A stretch of 64,000 nt of DNA from Vitis vinifera (GCF_030704535.1 NC_081822.1:10285001-10349000); one strand, 5' to 3'. Shown: positions 36,871 to 50,192, counted from the stretch's first letter. The notes: a model not told the origin generated them from the sequence alone. Translations and numbers: made by a program.

Positions 36871-38271
36871 CAATATTTATTCCTGCATGGTGATATGAAA
36901 TTAAGCATATCCCTTCTCTTTGAGTGACGTGACGCCTTAATGCAATAAGAAACTAAGACCAACTATCATGTGATTCTTCCTCAACAATTGCAAACACAAG
37001 GGGGAATATATGACCATTTGCATCAATTGAAGTAGAAATTAAAGGCTTCCCCATGTATTTTCCATATAGGAATGTACCATCAATTTGTATAATTGGTCTG
37101 CAATACTTGAACCCTTCAACAATTGGCCAAATGTCCAAAAAACACGCATAAACTGCACGTTCCCATAAATCCCTCCTAAAGGTATTGTCTTCCAAACAAT
37201 CTTTGTTCCAGGATTAGTTAGCTGAAAGATGTTCATCTACTTCGGCAATGCTTGATAAGATTCATCTCAATCACCAAAAACTCTAAGCATTGGTTTTCTC
37301 TTACCTTCCCAAATTCTCCTATAATGGACGTCATATCCAAATTTATCATTCACCATCTGATGAAATGTAGCAATAGAGGTAGTGTGATCCTTCTGAACTA
37401 CATTTTGGATCTTTCTTGCAATCAATGTAGAGTCCAATTGAGAGTGGTCTTGTGATAATTTAGGATAAACACAAGTATGAGGACCTGTATACTTGGTTAT
37501 TTCAAACATTCCATGGCTTTTACGACGACATGCACGAAGCCTCCAATTACATCATTCCTGCCACTTCTTACATCTCATTGCCCACAATTGTGGTTCTGAT
37601 TTACAAACAACCAAATGTTGATTCTGACATATTGCATAACGTTTTACAGCATATTGCAAGTCTTCTTTACTCTCAAATCTCAATCCTTTAAACAACTCAT
37701 TGGATTCATTCCACAATCCGATACGTGATGTGAGAGGCTCAACAGTCATGCTATTTATTGCATCCCAACTCAATTGTTTGAACATTGAGGAAGGCATAAT
37801 ATGTTCACCATCATCTAAAGAAGTCTTATTTGTTGGAGGTTCATCATCACAATTCATCTCATTAATCTTGTCCTCATCATAAAATTCCACATCATCATTT
37901 TCATTTGTAAATGGGATGTCAACATAGTTGTTTGTCGCTATCATAGCTGACTAAGTTACTACTGCCAATTTCCCCGTCATTTCATCATTGTGTGCTAAAT
38001 TCTCCTCCATTTCATTAGTGTGCACTGCCAAATTCCCCTTTGCTGGTATTTCCACATCATGACCCATAATTTCTTGATCAAATGATGGACTTAACCCAGA
38101 TGAATGATCCCTTGGACGTGTCTGCAAATACATTTCAATAGCGTTCGATGGTGGGATTTGTGCTACAACATGAAACATTAACCTTACAATATCATCTTTA
38201 ATTGGTAATTGTATATAGTTAATGTTCCCATTTCCAATCGACATAAGAATTGAATACCCTCCCATTTCCAA
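36870..38271 (-). pseudogene. Mutator-like (MULE/MuDR) transposase remnant
   Basis: Successive minus-strand segments match a MuDR-type transposase. First comes an acidic N-terminal region (from 38271). Then comes the DNA-binding region with GLRFESKEDLQYAVKRYA (about 37700-37650). A third segment has ITKYTGPHTCVYPKLSQDHS, and the last is the catalytic core start IIQIDGTFLYGKYMG...FAIVEEESHDSW. In-frame stops occur at 37951-37953 (TAG), within 37542-37552 (TGA where Gly is expected), two near 37220-37265 (TGA and TAG, one at an expected Trp), and 36953-36955 (TAG at an expected Trp). A one-base frameshift lies near 37120. Homology fades around 36870, so the C-terminal half is gone. The element could not move itself. 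Confidence 0.85.
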
Positions 38272-38659
38272 TCTACAACATGCAAAACCCTCCCATGCGT
38301 AGATTCGATTTCAAAATTAAAAACAACCTAGTTGAGCTCATCCTAATGTCATTTGGAAACATTTTATATTTTCTATTTTAAAATAATATTATATCATGTA
38401 AGAACTCTCAAAAAATTATATCATTTATGTGTATAAGAGTGTTTTAATAAAAATACAGGGTTGCACAAAATTTAATGGTTGGTTAATTTTGATCTTTTTA
38501 GATTAGATTAATTAATTAATTGAAATTCACTAGAACTGGTTAATTAATTAGGATTTAAAGGGTTAGATTAAACAACCCATGTCCAAATTATATTAAAGTT
38601 ACTTAAGTCCACAAGAATATATATATAATATCTTTTAAAGATTTAGGGTTAAAGACTTT
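38272..38659. other. Intergenic DNA upstream of the MULE remnant
   Basis: AT-rich sequence, probably including the far end of the Mutator-like element, but no matching terminal repeat was found. No gene. Confidence 0.35.
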
Positions 38660-38984
38660 GGCTATGTTTGGTTCCCAAAAAAATTGAAGGAAAATGTAAG
38701 GGAAAGAAAATATAAAGGAAAAGTAGAAAGAAATAAAAAGTGAAGGAAAATAAAAAAATAGATTAAAAATAATAAATTATTTTTTTTGTCACTTCAAACT
38801 CATTTTATTTATTTTAATTTATCAATATAACGATTAAATAATTTAAAAATATATAAGTTTTTAATTAGTTTTAATTATATTTTATTTTTTTTGATATTTT
38901 TCATAAGACAACCAAACATGAAAAAATCACTTTCCTTCGTATATTTTTTCTTTCCTTAGTATTTTTCGAGAACCAAATATAACC
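38660..38984. mobile_element. Short terminal-inverted-repeat element (MITE)
   Basis: The left end GGCTATGTTTGGTTCCCAAA and the right end, read inward as GGTTATATTTGGTTCTCGAA, form an inverted repeat of about 20 bp around a 285-bp AT-rich core. Both ends are followed outside by TTT, which may be a 3-bp target duplication. No coding content. Confidence 0.7.
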
Positions 38985-39261
38985 TTTAATTTTATCTTTT
39001 AGAGTCTCAATCTCTCTCTCTCTCTCAAGTTTTGTTGCACTCTATATAAGTACCAAGATCCAAGAAAGAGTGATTGAGTGGATCCAACACAAAAAGCGTG
39101 AAACTTGATTTAGGAACATAAGTTTTTTTTTTTTTTTCTGGGATTAGATCTAATGTCCCTAGGTTGTTAGAGAGCATATGCGTATGACCAGGAGTATCCC
39201 AATACTCTTAAGGCTTGTGGAAAGTCCCTTAAAACAAAGAATTCAATTTTACATAATGAAA

Positions 39262-39960
39262 TAATGTTTTTAAAACCTGACTCATTATTGAATCAAAAAA
39301 GTTATTGGTTAACGGATTAATAGTCGAACCAATAGTTAAACCACAGTCAAACCGATGAGGTCATAAATAAATAATTTGTATATTATTAAAATTTAAAATA
39401 ATTATAAAAATTTAAAATAGTATGCATAATAGATTAAAAATCACTAAATATTTATTTTTTTATCTTTGACATTATAATTAAATCATGCATAAGTATAAAT
39501 TTATTAGTATTTTAAATTTTAATAAATGAAATATATACAATATTTAAATGTGAATACAATGAAAATGGAAGAAAATTTAATTATTTAGTATTAATTATAT
39601 ATTTTATATATATTTTTTAATTTTATAATTAAAAAAAATTATTTGATTCATAATTCGTTTTGAAAATAATTATATTTTACTTTTTGTTTGCAACATTGAA
39701 CAATTAAACATCAACAAGTCTGAGTAGTGCCCATGCCTTGTTTTGACAAATCCTAAGATGTGTTTTGTTTAATGGAATTTCTTAAACTCATATTATCCAT
39801 CCCATATTTTATAATCCTCATTCATCTAGGCTAAGTTGAGATACATGGTGGCCCAAGGACGCCCACCATAGGGTTGGGCTCATTGGATTAGTGGTCCAAC
39901 CATTGATTTATCTAGTTTGATTAAAACTTTGGTTTTAAAATTCTTGATTTGGTAGAACTT
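39262..39960. mobile_element. Degenerate hAT-type MITE, same family as 46607-47385
   Basis: The left end ATGTTTTTAAAACCTGACTC, followed by repeated GTT/AAC words and a TATTATTAAAATTT stretch, parallels the better preserved element at 46607-47385. The right end near 39950 contains GGTTTTAAAAT but is poorly defined. Confidence 0.5.
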
Positions 39961-40748
39961 TTATCTTGATTGAAGTCAAAAACATATCAACGCTCAATTT
40001 ACCTCTCCTTTTGAATGTTTACCTTAGATTGGTTTCAAAAGTCTTGATTTAGTGGAACTTTTATCTCGATTAGAAGAAGAGTGAATGTAAGTCGAATTAC
40101 ATAATACCACCATAAAATCTTGAGTTTCTATTCTTCTATTTCTACTCTATTTATTTATATGCAATTGTTATTCATTATTTTTATTATACTTTTTAGTCTT
40201 CAACTCTTATATTAATTATAGTTAATAATAATATGATTTTCAAAAATATATTAACGGTCAATTTACCCTCCTTTTGAATGTTTACTATAAGTTGGTATTG
40301 CTAGAATCTTAAAATGCAAATAAGATTTTTTTTTTTTTAAATAATATGAAAAAGAGATGAAACTCTTTAAATAAAACTACACACACTAAATCTTGCTAGG
40401 CAAGTCTTATTATCTCAGAAGAAGACATCGACTAAACCTATCTACCACCTTGGTTACCTTATCAATTTCATGTTCTTAAATTTTAAGATTTCTAAACCCA
40501 ATGAAAATAAGTCACAAAAAAAAAAGAAAAAAAAGAAAATCACAAGTAAAATAGAGCAAAACGTACTTCAATCCATATATAAGCGTACGTAACTATTACA
40601 TAATTTGAAAATATAAAAGATAGGTAGGAACATATCATTAATTTGCTTTGTCATCCATCATCAACTGGATACAAGCTTACAACATTAGGAACGATAGTAC
40701 AATATTGTTGTCACAAACATCATAGAGAAAAGAAAAAAACCTTTGACT
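39961..40748. other. 3' flank of P450 C, no other gene
   Basis: AT-rich. The last ~200 bp before 40749 are shared with the 3' flanks of copies E, F, G and H (words such as ACAAGCTTACAACATTAGG), so this is the conserved 3' untranslated region of the subfamily. Confidence 0.5.
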
Positions 40749-43700
40749 TCAAATCCTTGTAAAGAGGATGTGGGCACCGTACTGGGGCTGCAGGGTAAAG
40801 ATTTGCGTTGGGGCATGAACATATGTTGGAGATAAGACAAAGGAATATTGTTGGATGATCATGGCTAGGACAATTTTCACCTCAACCATCGCAAAATTTT
40901 GACCTATGCATATCCTGGGGCCTAACCCAAATGGGAAAAATGAGCCTAATTGCTTCCGAGGCTCCTTAAATCTGAAGGGGTTGAATTCATTAGCATTTTC
41001 ACCCCATATTTGAGTGTCATGATGAACAGCGGTCATGGCCAAAGAGATCTGTGTGCCTGCAGGAACATCTAACCTTCCTAACTTCACATTTTTTGGCGGT
41101 ACCCTTGACATGGTTTGGACAGGGGGATAGAGTCGAAGTGTTTCATTGATTATCATGCCCACCTGTAAATAATAATGTAAATTATGCATCTTACTAGTGG
41201 CATGGTGGTAAAAGAACATAATTATTTAAGCAAATTAAACTTACAGTCTTGAGCTTGCTTAAATTGTCTGCAGAGGAAGACATGGTGTGGCCATAGACTT
41301 GGACCACTTCTTCTCGTGCCTTGGTTTGCCATTCTTGATGCATTGCTAAAAGGACAAGTGCCCAAGTCAAAAGATTACCAGTTGTTTCCTTTCCTGCAAA
41401 GTAGAAGGTCTTGCATTCGTCTATAACTTCTTGCACTGTTAATCTCTCTTCTTCACCGTGCTGATTCTTGAAGGCAGACAACAGTAGACTGACTAGATTT
41501 TTAGAATTCTCTTTCGTTTTGTTGTTATTGTCTATCAGCCTTTGTATTGATTCTTCAATTTCCTTCTCTATTCTCCACCTTTCTCTATTCTTTTTAGTGG
41601 GCAAATATCTGTAGTGTATATAATTTAATTTTTAAAACACAAGGAATTACAAAAGAAAGCGTGCATGGAATGGGAGACAATACAACTTTCCAATCCATAT
41701 TCTTGTCAAGATCTTCAATGGAACACCATCTATCATGTTTTGTTCCAACGGAGGAATAAAAAAGGATGGGTTGAGAGAAGAAAACAATCATCATGATAAC
41801 TTCAACCCATGTTTTTTCTTCCCAATTACTTTATCCTAAGTCAGGTACATAATCCAATCTCAAATAACCACTGGAGTAGAGATATATATATATATATATT
41901 TTCACACAATTATACCATAAAGGTACATAAAAATGATATTGGACCTAAGATCCACAAAAGATATAAAATTTAGCTAGAAGGTTAACAAACATTTATAATT
42001 GAGTTAAATAATATGATTTTCTTATAACGCCAAAATACCTAAAGGACATTGGAAATAGTATAAAATAAATTTATATTATGTGACTATATTGTACATCTAC
42101 AATGTACCTTACTTATTTTTATTTATTTATTTTTTTTAGGTTTTTAAATATTTAGTAATTTTTTTTAAAATATTTTTTTAAAAATGATAAAAATAAATAA
42201 ATTAAACCCACATACAACTTAAAATCTTGATTTAAAATTATTTTAATATATAACTTTAAATTATTTAAAGTTTAAAATTATTTTTTAAAGGATTTCAACA
42301 TCATTTTTTATTTCATATAATAACAATATATATCATATTAAAATTATAAAATATATGCAAAAAAAATTTATAAAAACAATTATTGCTCTCTTTCAAATAT
42401 ATGAAAATTACATTTTTAAAATATTATTATTAATACTAAATTTTAATGAAAGTTTTATTAATTACTTTCAATAACGTTACTAAAATGTTATATTATTAAT
42501 AGTAAAATAAAATAGAAAAATAAAAAATAAAACTAAAAATTTATTTAAATCATAGAAAATATTTCTTTTTAGCTTTTTACTTAAAATTTAACTTATTCAA
42601 TTATAAAATACAAAAATTAAATTAAATTAGAAAAATTAAAAATTAAAAAGATATAACTAAAAGTATATAAATATGTTTATTGTGTTTTCCTTTTTCAAAA
42701 TGGGTTAGAGGAGTGAGAATAAAGAATGGGAAAGAATATATAAAAGTTGAAGAATTAAAGAATTAAAAGATGAGAATGTTCACTTTTCCTTGATCTCCTT
42801 CGTATTTTCATATTTCACGTACTTAGTATCAATTATGCTAAATATGTCAACCTTAATTCATTATTAGCTTTAACTACCCTAAATCATAATTGTCTAAATT
42901 AGAATAATAAAGTCAAGGCATACGAGTTTTGACCTGAAGCCAGGAATGTAGATACTTCTCAAAGCCTGGACGACGAGGTGGGTTTGCTGTTCTTGTAGTT
43001 CAAAAATGCATTTTCCCTCTTGGAAACTGCTCCCAAAAGCCGTTCTGGATATAATGTCTGCAGAAAGATTTTGCAGCTCTCTATGCACTTCCCTTTCCAA
43101 TTCATCCCTCCCCCTTCTTGCTTCCTCCCACTCTTCCAACATCTTACTAGTACTTGCCACAATTTCCGGCACCCACCCCTATCAAAACAAATACAGAATA
43201 CTAGTACACCATCAATTTGTGGTAATGGGTTCATAAAATAAGTGAACCTTGATTAGTCTAAGCTGATATTTTGAAGTTCCTTCTAAATGGCTATCTAGTC
43301 AGGGCTTTTTACCTTTTCTCTAAAAAGACATGCTGAAATTACTAGGACCTATTTTGAAAAGTTCTCAAATATATTTGAAAAACAATTCAAGAATTATCTG
43401 AGTAACTTTTGTAATTGGATTTTCATCAGATAATCGTCAAACACATTACTTGTCTTGATATCAACCAAAATTAAACTACATATTGCTTGCTGAATATGTT
43501 GAGTATGAGGGAAAAGAGAGATTTGTATAACCTTAACTGTCTCCGTATTGAAAGCCTGATTCGTGATTCTTCTATGAAGAGCCCACTTCTCACCGTTCAA
43601 CGCAACAAGTCCATCTGCAAACAGCAGCTTAGACAAGGGGTTAAACCTAGCCTTATCATAGGACACACCTGCTTTGAGGAAAACCTCCTTAATCGACTCC

Positions 43701-44020
43701 GGATCTGCTAGAGCCAGCCTGGGCTTTGTCCCTAACCACCAAATAAACGTCTTCCCGTAAGCGCCTGACCACCTGGAGTAGTGCGGAAGCACCCGGTGAA
43801 GTATGTCATGCTGCAATCCACTCATTGATTTCGACTGAGCCTCCGAGTACATACGCTGGAACTCGCCCACGTTTCCTGAAATGGGTCGGTACCCTGGGCC
43901 GCCGATGCCCTGAGTCCTGAAGTGTTGTTGGATCCTCCATGGAACCCAGATGATTGAGTGTACGAATTTGAATACCAGTATCACAGCACTGAAGAATAGG
44001 GCAAGCAGTAGAAGATGCAT
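40749..44020 (-). CDS. Cytochrome P450, CYP72 clan (CYP721A/CYP734A-like), copy C, intact
   Basis: Exons 44020-43532, 43178-42934, 41608-41245 and 41162-40749 give 503 residues. The N-terminal exon is two codons longer than in A (insertion in the [10 protein letters not shown] region), and the C-terminus is two codons shorter. The anchor ([19 protein letters not shown]), AGKETT at 316-321, ETLR at 373-376 and [12 protein letters not shown] with Cys451 are all present. It belongs to the second subgroup with E and G, clearly diverged from A/B. Intron 2 is unusually long at 1.3 kb because of AT-rich sequence between 41880 and 42880. At the exon-1 end it reads NTETVK where other copies have NMERVK. 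The donor there is GTTATA, weaker than the GTCATA or GTGATT of the others. Confidence 0.92.
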
Positions 44021-45358
44021 GGTGGTGGATCACAGAGACGGATAGATAGGGTTGTGGTGATCGATGGACTTTGCCGACACTGCTAAAGAAGGTGGATGTG
44101 AAAAAGGAGCGTAGTCACGGATGAGCAGGGCCTAATTCTGAATGTAGGATCTATTGATCTAGAACTTGAATTTTAATAATATAAAAGCAAATAAATACAA
44201 TGTTCCACAGAAATTTGTTAATATAGGAATGGTAATGGGATGGTTTTTTTACCCATCAGCCCTGCTCCAAACGGGGAGTTTTAATATTAATTAAATGATC
44301 TTGGAACGGGTTTGCCATTTTTTTTTAAAACTTGGAGTAGGTATGGTATTGCCTTATCCCGCTTTATCTCAATTATATATAAAATTAATTTTTAAAATTA
44401 AATTAATTTAATTTTTATTTTGCTATTTTTAATATGTAGATAATAATAAAATATTTTTTTTAATAAAATAAGTTATAAAAAAACATAATAAATTAATTAT
44501 TTATAAAATATATTTATTTTAATGTAATTTAAACATAATTTTTTTTTAAAAAAAAGAAAAGAAAGTTAAACGAATAGGAATTAAGACGGGGTGACCCCTT
44601 CCAAACACACCTCATTGTTACCCCTACTGTCATTTATGTCTTTGGACATTTTACATGATACTTAACAATAGAACGTTTTACATGACTATTAATTAGTTCT
44701 TAGTAAACTTACACACAACTTGCAAAAATGGAAGAAGTTTAAGAAAAACAAATGAGAGATGGCTTATATGAAATTCTTAACTCACTCTAAAATGAAATTC
44801 CTAATTATAGTAGTTAAAAAAATAAAATAATATGAAAGAGAGATCAAACCCTTTAAAATTGAAAATCATGGAATTTTATTTGTGTTTGCATGGGGAAATA
44901 CGTACTTTTTTAGACATGGGAGCTCAATAATAATAAAAGTATAAATTTTATATAATAATTAAATTAATATTTAGGGGAGAGAAATCAATTTTAATAACAG
45001 AAAAATTAATAGAAATAAAGGGTACAAATTTGAAGTCTTGAAATATTATTGATTATTTCTAAGTTGTTTGACTTGAGTTGTGGAATATTGTGAGGAATCT
45101 TTTCATAATTCATTAGAAGAAGAATATTTAAAATAATGAATTATGATAACAAACTCTGTTGTGTCTCATAGGTATATCATATTAGAAAAATCATATGCAT
45201 TTGAAATAATTTTTTTGAAAAAATTTAATGAAATGATCAAATTTAGATAATTATCTATTAAATTAAATCCGACAATTGATAATTTCAATATAAAAAAAAT
45301 CAAAATAAAAGGAGAAGCGCGTAACTTGTCATAAGGGATTAAAATATCGTCGAAAAGA

Positions 45359-45391
<33 letters not shown>
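44021..45391. other. Upstream region of P450 C, AT-rich, no gene
   Basis: The first ~130 bp match the 5' flanks of E and G and are probably the promoter and leader. Beyond that there are A/T runs and a perfect (TA)n tract at 45362-45391. No coding sequence recognised. Confidence 0.45.
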
Positions 45392-45396
<5 letters not shown>

Positions 45397-46022
45397 ATTC
45401 TCAACCAACTGGAGTTAGGTTCATCTAGCTTGATTGAAGTCAGACAAATTTCTTCCATTCTTTGTGCCTTTTCGGAGAATCCATCTAGCAAGAATGAGAC
45501 TAGATGGAAAAGATCCTGCACAAAAGGATGTCCAAACGGATGGTCCAAGTACATCCCTCCGAAGCTCAAGTCAGGCGAGAGTAGCTCAAGCTGCTTAGTG
45601 GGAGAGAGTGAATAAGGGCATGTACGCGTACCTCGTTTGTAATTTTTGGAGGGTTTATAAAGGGTTAATGAGACTTGACTAGGCACTTTCATTTTCTTCT
45701 GTAATGATGATTGTACAGTTTTGGGTGGCTGGCAGGTGTCATGATGTTGGACTGTGTAACCACCTATCCTTTCAATCTGTTAACGATCTAGGTTTATGTA
45801 CAACAATTAAGTGACATGAACTTGTGGGCTAAATGGAGTCTCATCGGTCGTTCACATGTTAAGCGTAAATGATTACGCATGCCAGTAGGTCTTAAAGACT
45901 TGATTGGACAATCCTTCCCGTTTGGGGGGTTCGAACTCCTCTTGTCGTGTGGCCCTGTGCTATATGGTCAAGGTGTTCGGGTTGAAAAAGGGACACGCAG
46001 AGGGGAGCCCCCTACGTGTATG
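45392..46022. repeat. Repeat-derived segment, possibly an LTR fragment, next to P450 fragment D
   Basis: Higher-GC sequence that replaces what should be intron 1 of fragment D. It begins TGTTGATTCTC right after the TA tract. TATAT on the left and TGTAT on the right could be a worn target duplication. The right end does not show the expected CA, so an LTR origin is only a possibility. No protein recognised. Confidence 0.3.
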
Positions 46023-46409
46023 ACCCTTACTCTTCCTATTGAAAGCCCGGTCGTTCCAAGAAGCCCATCTCCGAACAACAGCTTAGATAGTGGATTAAAT
46101 CCCACATTATCATAGGACACACCTGTGTTTAGTAAAACCTCCTTAATCCACTCTGTATCCGCTATAACCACCAAACACACGTCTCCCCATAAGCGCCTGA
46201 CCACCTAGAGTAGTAAGGAGGCACTCGACGAAGTATGTCATGTTGCAATCTACCCATTGATTTCGATTGAACTTCCACGTACATACACTAGAACTCGTCC
46301 ACGTTTCTTGAAATGGGTTAATACCCTGAGCCGCCTATGCCTTGAGTCTTTCAAGTGTTGTTGGATCTTCTATGGAACCCAGATGATTGAGTGTATGGAT
46401 TTGAATGAC
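46023..46409 (-). pseudogene. Cytochrome P450, copy D, exon-1 fragment
   Basis: The segment matches P450 exon 1 from just after the membrane anchor to the exon end, with words such as [11 protein letters not shown] and [14 protein letters not shown]. The start codon and anchor are missing, there is a deletion near 46050, frames are broken, and exons 2-4 are absent. It shares details with copy F (for instance GACCCTTACTC at the exon-intron edge), so it probably derives from the same ancestor. Confidence 0.85.
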
Positions 46410-46606
46410 ATTTAAAATTAATGTGACGACGATTTATTCATTTATTTATTTTTAATAATATGAAAAAACTATGAAACTCTATCAACGAAAATAATGGAAC
46501 TATACATGCGTTTGTGAAGAGAAGCATATAAGTTTTTATAAAAGAGAGTTATTTAAATTAAATTAATTTCTAGAGGAGATAAATCAATTCTAAATGACAT
46601 AAAAAC

Positions 46607-47385
46607 CAATGTTTTCAAAACCAGATCGGTCATTGAACCGGAAAAGTTACCGGTTCACAATTCATTGGTCGGACCGGCAGTCGAACCGGTGATGTCATTA
46701 ATATATATTTTTATATATTATTAAAATTTTAAAAAAATTAATAAATAAAAATAATAAATTATATCTAAATTTTGACAATATCTATCATGTTTATTAATTT
46801 TTTTCACAAATTTTTTTTATCTATAGTTGTCCATCAACCCAATATTTTCAATAATTTCAATAAATTAAAATGCTAATATGTAATAAATAAAACAAAATAT
46901 AAAAATTCAATATAAAATTTTAAAAAACTAAAATGGAAGGTTCTCGTGGGGGATAGGGAGATGAGAGAGAGAGAGAAAATTAAATTTTTAAAAACTAAAA
47001 CGGAAGTCATGGGAGGGAAGGGGGGATAGAGAGAGAGAGAGAGGGGTTTCTAGTCGTGGGAGGATGGGGGGTGGTTTCAGTCGTGGCCCATGGAGGGAAC
47101 TTCCAGTGGGAGTGCTCTTTACCGTCGAGGGGAAGGGGGGAGTTTTCCAGTCCGTCGCTAGGGGTGGGGTGACGAGATTTGCACTAGGTGTTCATCGGTC
47201 GAATCGCCGGTTCATCGGTCGAACCGCCGGTTCATCGGTCGAACCGCCGGTTCATCGGTCGAACCGTCGGTTCAAACGGTTTAATTCCATTTCGATGGCT
47301 TCCCAGTCCAATTGGTCAGACTGGACCAAAATCGTGATCGGTCGACGATCGGATCAACCGATCCGATCCGATTTTTAAAACCATG
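46607..47385. mobile_element. hAT-type MITE with 8-bp target duplication
   Basis: The 779-bp element is flanked by a perfect ATAAAAAC repeat at 46599-46606 and 47386-47393. The left end CAATGTTTTCAAAACC and the right end, read inward as CATGGTTTTAAAAATC, are inverted. The interior has GA-rich and GC-rich parts and a 20-bp minisatellite, and no transposase. An 8-bp duplication fits the hAT superfamily. It interrupts the region upstream of fragment D. Confidence 0.88.
47191..47270. repeat. Four-copy 20-bp minisatellite
   Basis: Unit TTCATCGGTCGAACCGCCGG is repeated four times head to tail. The second and third copies are identical, the first has one change (AAT for AAC) and the fourth one (GTC for GCC). 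The unit partly overlaps the terminal GGTCGAACCGG-type motifs of the MITE that contains it. Confidence 0.92.
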
Positions 47386-47393
47386 ATAAAAAC

Positions 47394-47910
47394 TAGTAGA
47401 TATCAACTTTTCAAGTTTGGAGTCTTGAGATATTATTAATTCTCTTCAAATTGGTTGGCTTGATTTGTGAAGTCATTTCGAGGAATCTTTTCAAATTTCA
47501 CTAAAAGATGAATTATTTATATTTATAAAATTATTAAAATAATATATGAATTATTATAACAAAATCTTTTATCTCTTGTTGTCTATCATATTAATTTTAT
47601 TCTAAATTTCATGTTTTTAAATTTGATCTTTACTGATTTTAAGATTTCTAAACCCAACCGAAAAACATGGTCACGTGCAAAAGAAGAAAAAAAGAAGAAG
47701 AGAAAATCACAAGTAAAATATTGCAAAAACGTACTCGAATCCATATATAAGCATACATAATTATTACATAATTTGAAAATATAAAAGATACGTACTAATA
47801 TATAATTTATTTGCTTTGTCATCCATCATCAATGGGATACAAGCTTACAACATTAGGTGGGATAGTATAATATTATTATCACAAACACTAAAGGAAAAAA
47901 ACTTTTAACT
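47394..47910. other. 3' flank of P450 E
   Basis: AT-rich. The last ~230 bp match the 3' flanks of the other C/E/G copies, including ACAAGCTTACAACATTAGG. No gene. Confidence 0.5.
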
Positions 47911-50192
47911 TCAAATCCTTGTAAAGTGGATGTGGGCACCATACTGGGGATGCAAGGACAAGCTCTGCATTGGGGCATGAACATATGTTGGAGATAACAC
48001 AAAGGAATATTGTTGGATGATCATGGCTAGGATAATTTTTGCCTCAACCATCGCCAAATTTTGACCTACACATATCCTGGGGCCCAACCCAAAAGGGAAA
48101 AATGAGGCTAATTGCTTCCTAGGCTCCTTAAATCTAAAAGGGTTGAATTCATTAGCATCTTCACCCCATATTTGAGTGTCATGATGAACAGCAGTCATAG
48201 TCGCAAAGATTTGTGTGCCTGCAGGAATATCTACCCTTCCTAACTTTACACTTTTTGTTGGTACCCTTGACATGGGTTGGGCAGGGGGATAGAGTCGAAG
48301 TGTTTCATTGATTATCATGCCCACCTGTAAATAATAATGTAAATCATGCATCATATTGGTGGCATGGTAGTAAAAGAACATAATTGTTTAAGTGAACTTA
48401 CAATCTTGAGCTCGCTTAAATTATCTGCAAAGGGAGACATGGTGTGGCCATAGACTTGGACCACTTCTTCTCGTGCCTTGGTTTGCCATTCTTGATGCAT
48501 TGCTAAAAGGACAAGTGCCCAAGTCAAAAGATTTCCAGTTGTTTCCTTTCCTGCAAAGTAGAAGGTCTTGCATTCGTCTATAACTTCTTGCACGGTCAAT
48601 TTCTCTTCTTCACCATGCTGATTCTTGTAGGTTGACAATAATAGACTGACTAGATTTTTAGAATTCTCTTTTGTTTTGTTGTTATTGTCTATCAGCCTTT
48701 GTATTGATTCTTCAATTTCCTTCTCTATTCTCCAACTTTCTCTATTCGTTTTAGTGGGCAAGTATCTGTATTGTATATAATTTAATTTTTAAAACACAAG
48801 GAATTACGAAAGAAAGCATGCATGGGATGGGAAACGATACAGATTTCCAACTCATATTCTTGTCAAATATTCCATGGAACACCACTCGTAATGTTCTACT
48901 CCAATGGAGGAATAAAAGAGAATGGGTCGAGAGAAGAAAATAATCATTATGATAACTTCAACCCATCTTCTTTTCTTCCCAATTAGCTTATCCCACATTC
49001 TCAAGTACACAATCCAATCTCAAATAACTATTTGAGTGGAATAATTTTATTTTTATTTTTATTAGTAGTTGAGCCATACTGATAGAAATCAGAATAACAA
49101 AGTCAAAGCATACGAGTTTTCACCTGAAGCCAGGAATGTGGATACTTCTTAGAGCCTTGGCGATAAGGTGCATTTGCTGTTCTTGTAGTTCAAAAATGTG
49201 TTTTCCCTCTTGAAAACTGCTCCCAAAAGCCGTTCTAGATATAACGTCTGCAGAAAGATTTTGCAGTTCTCTATGCACTTCCCTTTCCAATTCATCCCTC
49301 CCTCCTCTAGCTTCCTCCCACTCTTCCAACATCTTTCTGGTACTTGCCACAATTTCCGGCACCCACCCCTATCAAAACAAATACAGAATATTAGCACACC
49401 ATCAATTTTGGCGGTAATGGATTCACAAAATTAGTGCACCTTGATTACTCTAAGCTGATGTTTTTAAGTTCCTTTTAAATGGTATCTAGGCAGGGCTTTT
49501 TACTTTTCCTCCAAAAAGGCACGCTGAAATTGTTAGGGCCTATTTTGAAAAGTTTTCAAATATTTTTTAAAAGAATTATCTGAATAACTTTTCTAATTGG
49601 ATTTTCATCAGATAATCGTAAAAACATTAATTGTCTTGATATCCAACAAAATTAAACTACATGTTACTTGCTGAGGAAGAGGGAAAAGAAAGATTTGTAT
49701 GACCTTAACTCTCTCCATGTTGAAGGCCCGGTTCGCGATTCTTCTATGAAGAGCCCACTTCTCACCCTTCAACGCGGCAAGTCCATCTCCAAACAGCGGC
49801 CTAGACAGGGGACTAAACCCAACCCTATCATAGGACACACCTGTGTTTAGGAGAACCTCCTTAATCGACTCCGGATCGGCTAGAGCCAGCCGGGGCTTTG
49901 TCCCGAACCACCAAATAAACGTCTTCCCGTAAGCGCCGGACCACCTGGAGTAGTCCGGAAGCACTCGGTGAAGTATGTCATGCTGCAATCCTCCCATTGA
50001 TTTCGACTGAGCTTCCGCGTACATACGCTGCAACTCACCCACGTTTCCTGAAATGGGTCGGTACCCTGGGCCTCCTATGCCTTGAGTCTTGAAGTGTTGT
50101 TGGATCCTCCATGGAACCCAGATGATTGAGTGTACGGATTTGAATACCAGTATCACAACACTGCAGAATAGGGCAAGCAGTAGAAGATGCAT
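47911..50192 (-). CDS. Cytochrome P450, CYP72 clan (CYP721A/CYP734A-like), copy E, intact
   Basis: Exons 50192-49704, 49368-49124, 48765-48402 and 48324-47911 encode 503 residues with the same exon sizes as C and G. The membrane anchor starts [25 protein letters not shown] lies at 316-321, ETLR at 373-376, and [12 protein letters not shown] with Cys451 at the heme. Exon 3 is almost the same as in G, differing at a handful of residues (for example [11 protein letters not shown] against [11 protein letters not shown]), while exon 4 differs more. This suggests either a recent E/G duplication or gene conversion. No stop or splice defect is visible. The 5' flank resembles that of C and G for about 100 bp. 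Confidence 0.92.

Noticed and set aside
47064..47378. 104-residue GC-rich open frame
   Set aside because: It lies wholly inside the MITE and translates the minisatellite; no domain.
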